A stretch of 5,561 nucleotides of DNA from Oscillospiraceae bacterium (GTDB taxonomy: Bacteria > Bacillota > Clostridia > Oscillospirales > Oscillospiraceae). A program made the translations under genes and the position numbers. Position 1 is the first letter of the stretch. Every line of letters begins with the position of its first letter. This document shows, in pieces, positions 1-4,733 of the stretch. The stretch covers positions 1 to 5,561 of the forward strand of contig JAFVAS010000131.1 of assembly GCA_017480395.1 (NCBI GenBank), written 5' to 3'. The notes below the pieces were generated by a model that worked only from the letters and a program-made list of their open reading frames with translations, had not been told where the DNA came from and searched no databases.

Positions 1-30
1 CTGGGCGTCGTGGCCCGGTTCCCGATCTGA
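1..30 (+). CDS. C-terminal end of an upstream gene, possibly mraY (partial)
   Basis: Frame 1 reads LGVVARFPI and then TGA at 28-30, leaving 39 nt before the ftsW start. The tail is hydrophobic and ends just after one basic residue, as would suit the last membrane segment of MraY (phospho-MurNAc-pentapeptide transferase), a common neighbour upstream of ftsW. MurD is the other common neighbour, but its C-terminus is usually soluble and charged. Nine codons cannot identify a family, so the assignment rests mainly on position. The other two forward frames also lack an early stop: frame 2 closes at 53-55 and frame 3 runs into ftsW. Even the reading frame is therefore only probable. Confidence 0.35.
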   Translation: MGVVARFPI

Positions 31-69
31 TGCGTCCCGTTTCCAAACTGACTGAGAGGAGGACTCCAA

Positions 70-1299
70 ATGGATCGTACCGCAAAGCGTGACCTGACGC
101 GGCAGCAGCAGCTGGCCCGGGGGCCCATCGACCTGCCCTTTCTGGCGCTGACGCTGCTGCTGCTGGGCATCGGCCTGGTCATGCTGCTCTCCGCCTCCTC
201 CTATTACGCCTCGATGTACAATGCCTCCAAGCACAACCCCACCTTCTACTTCACCCGGCAGGCCGCCTTTGCGGTCATGGGGATCGTGGTGATGTACTTC
301 GCGTCCAAATTTGACTATCAGCGGCTGCGGGGGCTGTCCCCCTTCGTGCTGCTGGCCGCCGTGCTGCTGCTGTGCGCGGTGCTGATCCCCCACGTCGGCG
401 TCACCCACAACAACGCCACCCGCTGGCTGAAGATGGGCTTTGTCGCCGGGCCGGAGTATCAGCCCTCGGAGGTGGCCAAGCTGGGGGTCGTGCTGTTTTT
501 CGCCGCCAAGCTGTGCAAGCGGGATCAGAGCGGCAACTACCGCATTGATCGCCGCAGGGGCAAGGTGTGGCAGAAAGTACAGTGGTTCTGGCAATGGTCC
601 GATCTGAAGGACATCTGGTTCCTGCTGATCATTCTGGTCATACTGGCCGCCCTGCTCATCAGGGAGCCCCATCTGTCCGGCACCATTCTGATCTTTGCCG
701 CGGCGGCAGCCATCATGTTCGCTGCGGGAATCAAGCTGTTCTGGTTCGTCCTGGGCGGCGGGCTGGGCGCCGTCGGCGTCTGGTTCCTCCTGGTGGTGAT
801 CGGCTACAACGGCGAGCGCATCCAGACCTGGCGCGACCCCTGGTGGGACGCGGGCAACAAGAGCTACCAGGTGGTGCAGTCCCTCTACGCCGTGGCCTCC
901 GGCGGCCTGAGCGGCCTGGGCCTGGGCCAGAGCCGGCAGAAATACCTGTTCCTGCCTGAGCCGCAGAACGACTTCATCTTCTCCATCATCAGCGAGGAGC
1001 TGGGCTTCATCGGCTCCGCTGTCATCATTGCCATCTTTGCCCTGCTCATCATCCGGGGCTACTGGCTGGCCATCCACGCCCGGGACCGCTTCGGTGCGCT
1101 GGTCACCGTGGGCATCATCACCCTGCTGGCCGTACAGGTCTTTCTGAACATCGCCGTGGTCACCAATCTGATCCCCTGCACCGGCGTGTCGCTGCCCTTC
1201 TTCAGCTACGGCGGCACTGCACTGATCATACAGATGGCGGAGATGGGCATCATTCTGTCCGTCTCCCGGCAGATTCCCGCCCCGGCGGGGGAGGCGTGA
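70..1299 (+). CDS. ftsW: FtsW/SpoVE-type SEDS peptidoglycan glycosyltransferase
   Basis: A 409-residue integral membrane protein of the SEDS family. These enzymes polymerise lipid II into glycan strands at the septum together with a class B penicillin-binding protein. About ten membrane segments can be read, near residues 21-43, 63-82, 90-108, 134-148, 182-198, 204-222, 224-246, 312-335, 343-368 and 382-402. Family motifs are present: QPSE at 131-134, SYQVVQSL from 265, the PEPQNDFIFSIISEELG block with D301 matching the catalytic Asp of E. coli FtsW (D297), and TGVSLPFFSYGG at 371-382. Oddities are EPHLSG at 199-204, where many homologues have a D in place of H, and a long Trp-rich cytoplasmic loop at 150-181. 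The start is set by AGGAGGA at 57-63, six nt before ATG. Genes next to murG are called ftsW or spoVE in different Firmicutes, and sequence alone does not separate a vegetative from a sporulation role. The cluster context favours division. Confidence 0.96.
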   Translation: MDRTAKRDLTRQQQLARGPIDLPFLALTLLLLGIGLVMLLSASSYYASMYNASKHNPTFYFTRQAAFAVMGIVVMYFASKFDYQRLRGLSPFVLLAAVLLLCAVLIPHVGVTHNNATRWLKMGFVAGPEYQPSEVAKLGVVLFFAAKLCKRDQSGNYRIDRRRGKVWQKVQWFWQWSDLKDIWFLLIILVILAALLIREPHLSGTILIFAAAAAIMFAAGIKLFWFVLGGGLGAVGVWFLLVVIGYNGERIQTWRDPWWDAGNKSYQVVQSLYAVASGGLSGLGLGQSRQKYLFLPEPQNDFIFSIISEELGFIGSAVIIAIFALLIIRGYWLAIHARDRFGALVTVGIITLLAVQVFLNIAVVTNLIPCTGVSLPFFSYGGTALIIQMAEMGIILSVSRQIPAPAGEA

Positions 1300-1323
1300 G
1301 GCGCTGCGTCAAAGGAGAATGAT

Positions 1324-2448
1324 ATGAGAGTACTCTTCACCTGCGGGGGCACCGCGGGACACATCAACCCGGCGGTGGCGCTGGCCGGCATGTTCCGGGA
1401 GCGCAACGGGGCCGAGATCCTGTTCGTCGGCGCAGACGGCGGCATGGAGACCCAGCTGCTGCCCCGGGAGGGCTATGAGATCCAGACGGTGACCATCACC
1501 AGCTTCTATCGCAAGCTCAACAAAAAATCCCTGAAGCACAACCTGAGCACCCTGCGCAACCTCGGCCGCTCCAAGGGCCAGGCCAAGCGCATTCTGGACG
1601 AGTTCCGGCCCGACCTGGTGGTGGGCACCGGCGGCTACGCCTCCTACCCCGTGGTGCGGGAGGCAGCCCGGCGGGGGATTCCCACCGCCGTCCACGAGTC
1701 CAACGCCGAGCCCGGCCTGACCACAAAAATGCTGGCCAAGCATGTGGACCGGGTCATGGTTGGCTTTGAGGAGAGCCGCCAGCACTACCCCCACCCGGAG
1801 CGGGTGGAGGTCACCGGCACGCCGGTGCGGGGGGAATTCTTTTCTCTGAAGCGCGCCGAGGCCCGGGCCAAGCTGGGCTTTACGGATGACAAGCCCGTGG
1901 TGCTGACCAGCTGGGGCTCCCTGGGCGCTCTGGTGATGAACGAGCACATGGTGGACTTCGTCGCGCGGGAGTGTGCGGACGGGGTGCCCTTCCACCACAT
2001 CTACGGGGTGGGCACCCGCTACTATCAGCGGGTGCTGGACGCCATCGCGGCCAAGGGGATCGACCTGAAGCAGTATCCCGACATCGATATCCGGGAGTAT
2101 ATCTACGATATGCCGGTGGTCATGGACGCCGCCGACGTGATGCTGTCCCGGGCGGGGGCCTCCACCATCTCGGAGATCACCTCCACCGCGCGGCCCGCGG
2201 TGCTGGTGCCCTCTCCCAATGTGACCGCCAACCACCAGGAGAAAAACGCCCGGGTGCTCTCCGACCGGGGGGCCGCCGTCCTGATGCTGGAGGGCGAGGC
2301 CAGCGGCGACAGGCTCTATGAGACGGTGCGGGAACTGATCGCCCATCCCACCCAGCTGGAGCAGATGCGCGCCGAGCTGCGGAAGCTGGCCATCGGCGAC
2401 GCCAATGAGCGGATTTATCAGGTGTTGATGGACTTGACAAAGAAATAA
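1324..2448 (+). CDS. murG: MurG, lipid II-forming GlcNAc transferase
   Basis: UDP-N-acetylglucosamine:undecaprenyl-pyrophosphoryl-MurNAc-pentapeptide GlcNAc transferase, 374 residues and of normal family length. It converts lipid I to lipid II on the inner face of the membrane and so feeds FtsW encoded just upstream. It has the two-lobed GT-B (GT28) plan. The N-terminal lobe carries the first glycine loop GGTAGHINP (8-16, with H13), the second GTGGYASYP (101-109), and HESNAEPGL (124-132). VTGTPVR leads into the C-terminal lobe, which has WGSLGA (197-202) and SRAGASTISEI (275-285). E284 matches the UDP-ribose-binding Glu of E. coli MurG (E269), followed by NHQEKNA (303-309). The usual GGTGGH and GGS(L/Q)GA appear here as GGTAGH and WGSLGA, variants I believe occur in clostridial MurG. 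AAAGGAG at 1311-1317 lies six nt before ATG, and the 24-nt gap after ftsW suggests co-transcription. Confidence 0.97.
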   Translation: MRVLFTCGGTAGHINPAVALAGMFRERNGAEILFVGADGGMETQLLPREGYEIQTVTITSFYRKLNKKSLKHNLSTLRNLGRSKGQAKRILDEFRPDLVVGTGGYASYPVVREAARRGIPTAVHESNAEPGLTTKMLAKHVDRVMVGFEESRQHYPHPERVEVTGTPVRGEFFSLKRAEARAKLGFTDDKPVVLTSWGSLGALVMNEHMVDFVARECADGVPFHHIYGVGTRYYQRVLDAIAAKGIDLKQYPDIDIREYIYDMPVVMDAADVMLSRAGASTISEITSTARPAVLVPSPNVTANHQEKNARVLSDRGAAVLMLEGEASGDRLYETVRELIAHPTQLEQMRAELRKLAIGDANERIYQVLMDLTKK

Positions 2449-2467
2449 CCCTTTTTCGCCCCCGCGC

Positions 2468-2489
2468 ATAGGATGCTGTGTAGTCCTAT
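2468..2489 (+). promoter_or_regulatory. Inverted repeat in the murA leader
   Basis: ATAGGA at 2468-2473 and TCCTAT at 2484-2489 form a perfect six-base inverted repeat around a 10-nt spacer, ending four nt before the murA ribosome binding site. In RNA it would be a modest hairpin. In DNA the arm centres are 16 bp apart, about one and a half turns, which would also suit a dimeric regulator. No run of T follows, so it is not an intrinsic terminator. I do not recognise the motif, and a six-base match in a 60-nt gap could be chance. Confidence 0.35.
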
Positions 2490-2493
2490 CTGT

Positions 2494-2500
2494 AAGGGAG
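2494..2500 (+). promoter_or_regulatory. Ribosome binding site that fixes the murA start
   Basis: AAGGGAG lies eight nt before ATG 2509. The in-frame upstream ATG at 2473 is preceded directly by AGG with no room for ribosome pairing, and it would add twelve residues (MLCSPICKGAKH) not typical of MurA. Choosing 2509 puts the conserved Lys-Asn pair at exactly 22-23, as in E. coli MurA. Confidence 0.85.
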
Positions 2501-2508
2501 CGAAGCAT

Positions 2509-3786
2509 ATGCAATGGTATGAGATCAGGGGCGGACACCGGCTTGACGGCACGGTTTCGGTGCACGGGGCCAAGAACAGCGTGCTGCCCATCCTCTGCGC
2601 GACGCTGCTCAACAGCGGCGTCAGCGTGATACATAATTGTCCCCGCCTCAGCGATGTGGAGGCCTCGGTCGCCATCCTGCGGCATCTGGGCTGCCAGGTG
2701 GACTGGGAGGGGGACACGGTTTGCGTGGACGCCACGGTGGTGCAGCGCAGCGACGTGCCGGAGCACCTCATGCGGGAGATGCGCTCCTCCGTGATCTTCC
2801 TGGGGGCCATTCTGGCCCGTACCGGGGAGGCGGTGGTCTCCATGCCCGGCGGCTGCGAGCTGGGGCCAAGGCCCATCGATCTGCACCTGGCGGCCCTGGA
2901 GCGGCTGGGGGCGGAGGTCGCCGTGCAGGGGGGCAACCTGCTCTGCCGGGGCGGCCGCAGTCTGCGTGGGACCGAGATCAGCCTGTCCCTGCCCAGCGTG
3001 GGGGCGACGGAGAACGCCCTGCTCTGCGCCTGCGGCGCCGAGGGGACGACCATTCTGCAAAACGCGGCCCGAGAGCCGGAGATCGTCGATCTCGTCCGCT
3101 TTCTGCGTTCTCTGGGGGCGGACATCCGGGGGGAGGGCACCTCCACCCTGCGCATTGAGGGCAATCATCCCCTGCACAGCGGGGAACACACCGTCATCGG
3201 CGACCGCATCGTGGCCGCCACCTATCTCTCCGCCGCCGCCAGCGCCGGGGGAGAGGTTTACCTCACCGGTGTCGATCCGGAGCAGCTGACCACCGTCACC
3301 GCCCTGCTGCGGGACGCCGGCGCGGAGGTGCGCCGGGAGCCTGGGGCGGTCTGGATGCGCTGCGAGGGGCTGCCCCATTCGGTGGGCCCGGTGCGCACCT
3401 CCCCCTATCCCGGCTTTCCCACCGACGCCCAGCCCGTGCTGATGGCCGCGCTGTGCCGCAGCCGGGGGACGACCATGATTGTGGAGACCATGTTTGAAAA
3501 CCGCTATCGCCATGTGGATGAGCTGCGGCGGATGGGGGCGGATATCCTGGTGGTCAACCGGGTGGCCCTCATCACCGGCGTGGAGCGCCTGCACGGTGCG
3601 CCGGTGGAGGCCCACGACCTGCGGGGCGGCGGCGCACTGGCCGTGGCGGCCCTGGGGGCGGAGGGCGTGACCCAGCTGTCCGGGCTGCACCACATCCGTC
3701 GGGGCTATGCCAGCCTGCCGGAGGATCTGCGCGCCCTGGGGGCCGAAATCCGCTGGAGGCAAGGGGAAACAACTGAAGGAGCGTAA
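2509..3786 (+). CDS. murA: MurA, UDP-GlcNAc 1-carboxyvinyltransferase
   Basis: Transfers enolpyruvate from phosphoenolpyruvate to UDP-GlcNAc, the first committed cytoplasmic step of peptidoglycan synthesis. With the start at 2509 it has 425 residues, close to the 419 of E. coli MurA. The two-domain EPSP synthase-like fold is supported by K22-N23 in GAKN, the catalytic loop PGGCELGPRPID with C116 (E. coli C115) and R121 (E. coli R120), D306 in PGFPTDAQ (E. coli D305), and R398 in HIRRGY (E. coli R397). The constant +1 offset argues for correct start and alignment. A Cys in the loop is the form alkylated by fosfomycin, so the enzyme itself is predicted to be sensitive (inference). Many Firmicutes carry two murA paralogues, and this may be one of a pair. 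It follows murG by 60 nt and its stop lies six nt before ftsQ. A 12-residue-longer form from ATG 2473 is open but unlikely. Confidence 0.97.
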   Translation: MQWYEIRGGHRLDGTVSVHGAKNSVLPILCATLLNSGVSVIHNCPRLSDVEASVAILRHLGCQVDWEGDTVCVDATVVQRSDVPEHLMREMRSSVIFLGAILARTGEAVVSMPGGCELGPRPIDLHLAALERLGAEVAVQGGNLLCRGGRSLRGTEISLSLPSVGATENALLCACGAEGTTILQNAAREPEIVDLVRFLRSLGADIRGEGTSTLRIEGNHPLHSGEHTVIGDRIVAATYLSAAASAGGEVYLTGVDPEQLTTVTALLRDAGAEVRREPGAVWMRCEGLPHSVGPVRTSPYPGFPTDAQPVLMAALCRSRGTTMIVETMFENRYRHVDELRRMGADILVVNRVALITGVERLHGAPVEAHDLRGGGALAVAALGAEGVTQLSGLHHIRRGYASLPEDLRALGAEIRWRQGETTEGA

Positions 3787-3792
3787 AAGGCT

Positions 3793-4578
3793 ATGGCACA
3801 ACATCAGAGAAAACACTACCGGCGGCGGGGACACCTGCGGTTCGGGCGGCTGTATGGCCTCCTGTCCGCCCTGGTGATCCTGGCGGCGATCATCGTCGGA
3901 TGCATCGTGTTCTTCCGGGTCAACACCGTGGAGGTGGTGGGCAACACCCGCTACACCCAGGAGGAGATTGTGGAGACCGCCGGGATCGAGTACGGGAGCA
4001 ATATGTTCCTCTTCAATAAGTTCCAGTCCATTGACGCCCTGCTCCAGAATCTGACCTATGTGGAGTCGGTGAGCATCCGGCGCAGCATGCCCTCCACCAT
4101 CCGCATCACGGTGGAGGAGTGCAGCGTGGCTGCCGCCCTGGAGGACCCCAACGGCAACGGCTGGTGGCTGGTCAACACCAACGGCAAGCTGCTGGAGCTG
4201 GTGGACTCCTCCGACGGCTATATGACCGTCACCGGGCTGGCGCTGCTCACCCCCACCGCGGGGCAGAATATCACCGTGGAGGAGACCCAGCGGCTCCAGC
4301 GGGACGCGCTGCTGGCGCTGCTGCCCGCCCTGGAGAGCCGCGCCCTCATCGCCAACACCCAGAATATCGACCTCTCCAGCCCCAGCCAGGTGCTGCTGCT
4401 CCACGACGGCCGGCTGACGGTCAAGATCGACCTGAACGCCGACTTTGACTATGAGATCAGGGTGCTGGCTACCGTCATGGAGGAATATGTGGACACCAAG
4501 TGGAGCGCAACGGACAGCGGAACCCTAGACCTGACCAACGAGGACGGGCGGCCCCATCTGATCCGGAACGCGCAGTAA
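3793..4578 (+). CDS. ftsQ: FtsQ/DivIB cell division protein
   Basis: A 261-residue bitopic membrane protein, close in length to B. subtilis DivIB. It scaffolds the divisome with FtsL and FtsB/DivIC and has no known catalytic role. Residues 1-19 are a short basic cytoplasmic tail (RKHYRRR). Residues 20-41 form one membrane helix. Residues 43-109 are a POTRA domain beginning VNTVEVVGNTRYTQEEI and ending RSMPSTIRITVEE, with the typical SIRRSMPSTI strand. The rest, to about 255, is the extracytoplasmic FtsQ/DivIB beta domain. The E. coli-type long cytoplasmic tail is absent. AAGGAG at 3776-3781 lies inside the end of murA, 11 nt before ATG, a rather long spacing. The second purine run AAAAGG at 3785-3790 is too close to serve. 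The six-nt gap to murA implies translational coupling. ftsQ and divIB are alternative names for this family. Confidence 0.93.
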   Translation: MAQHQRKHYRRRGHLRFGRLYGLLSALVILAAIIVGCIVFFRVNTVEVVGNTRYTQEEIVETAGIEYGSNMFLFNKFQSIDALLQNLTYVESVSIRRSMPSTIRITVEECSVAAALEDPNGNGWWLVNTNGKLLELVDSSDGYMTVTGLALLTPTAGQNITVEETQRLQRDALLALLPALESRALIANTQNIDLSSPSQVLLLHDGRLTVKIDLNADFDYEIRVLATVMEEYVDTKWSATDSGTLDLTNEDGRPHLIRNAQ

Positions 4579-4579
4579 C

Positions 4580-4594
4580 CCGCGGAAACCGCGG
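4580..4594 (+). repeat. CCGCGG inverted repeat after ftsQ
   Basis: CCGCGG, AAA, CCGCGG begins two nt after the ftsQ stop. It gives a perfect six-bp GC-only stem with a three-nt loop. No T run follows (CAGCGGGAAAA comes next), so it is a poor intrinsic terminator. It could protect the 3' end of the upstream message, or pause RNA polymerase. Confidence 0.5.
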
Positions 4595-4600
4595 CAGCGG

Positions 4601-4626
4601 GAAAATTCATAGAAAATTGAAGAAAA
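4601..4626 (+). promoter_or_regulatory. Phased A-tracts upstream of the ftsZ promoter
   Basis: AAAA runs start at 4602, 4613 and 4623, spaced 11 and 10 bp. The first two sit in an exact repeat, GAAAATT (4601-4607 and 4612-4618). Runs phased at the helical repeat are known to bend DNA, and A-rich DNA at about -40 to -60 can act as an UP element for the RNA polymerase alpha subunit. The nearest run lies about -54 to -51 from the predicted transcription start. The function is inferred; the phasing is visible. Confidence 0.5.
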
Positions 4627-4665
4627 CCTCTTGCCCAGGGCTTGACCCGGGCAGGATAAGAGTTT
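4624..4665 (+). terminator. Imperfect hairpin between ftsQ and ftsZ, possible weak terminator
   Basis: TGCCC (4632-4636) pairs with GGGCA (4649-4653). GGG (4638-4640) pairs with CCC (4646-4648) around a CTTGA loop, with A4637 bulged. CTCT (4628-4631) pairs with AGAG (4659-4662) across a five-nt bulge (4654-4658) on the 3' side. Flanking AAA (4624-4626) and TTT (4663-4665) could extend it with C4627 bulged. Only three T follow, so termination would be weak and some read-through into ftsZ is expected. The same bases contain the -35 element of the ftsZ promoter. Confidence 0.35.
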
Positions 4666-4670
4666 AAAAT
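4642..4670 (+). promoter_or_regulatory. Sigma-A promoter for ftsZ
   Basis: TTGACC at 4642-4647 and TAAAAT at 4665-4670 are separated by exactly 17 nt. Each matches five of six consensus bases. The predicted transcription start is near 4677, giving a leader of about 57 nt. The element sits in an AT-rich gap 64 nt or more after ftsQ and directly upstream of ftsZ, where an extra promoter is common because FtsZ is needed in larger amounts than its neighbours. A perfect TATAAT at 4692-4697 has no acceptable -35 and is a weaker candidate. Confidence 0.7.
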
Positions 4671-4689
4671 AGATAAAGTAGTATATCGA

Positions 4690-4717
4690 ATTATAATACA
4701 CATGATATTGTGATAAT
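4690..4717 (+). promoter_or_regulatory. Small AT-rich hairpin in the ftsZ leader
   Basis: ATTAT (4690-4694) can pair with ATAAT (4713-4717), and CACA (4699-4702) with TGTG (4709-4712), leaving a four-nt bulge on the 5' side and a TGATAT loop. It ends two nt before the AGGAGG ribosome binding site at 4720-4725. The pairing is weak and may be chance in AT-rich DNA. It could equally be an operator or nothing. Confidence 0.2.
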
Positions 4718-4733
4718 ACAGGAGGAACAGCTT

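Noticed and set aside
567..959. A 130-codon + strand frame inside ftsW
   Set aside because: It is an out-of-frame shadow of ftsW with no ribosome binding site and an Arg/Gly/Pro-rich translation.
1276..1289. GC-rich hairpin (CCCGC, CCCG, GCGGG) at the end of ftsW as a terminator
   Set aside because: It lies inside the coding sequence (residues PAPAGEA), has no T run after it, and is followed 24 nt or more later by murG with its own ribosome binding site in the same operon.
2434..2474. TTGACA at the end of murG as a murA promoter -35
   Set aside because: The hexamer is perfect, but the sequence 16-18 nt downstream is GC-rich (around CGCCCC), and the nearest -10-like TAGGAT at 2469 is 29 nt away. 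The hexamer falls within the last codons of murG and is probably coincidental.
1309..4404. A 1031-codon open frame on the - strand across murG, murA and most of ftsQ
   Set aside because: It is antisense to three genes with intact catalytic motifs. Its translation is low-complexity and rich in Gly, His, Pro, Gln and Ala, as expected when G/C-ending codons on the other strand suppress stops. It has no recognisable domain.
4692..4697. Perfect TATAAT as the main ftsZ -10
   Set aside because: At 16-18 nt spacing the -35 position reads around ATAGAT, and there is no TG extension. The promoter at 4642-4670 is clearly better, although a minor start here is possible.
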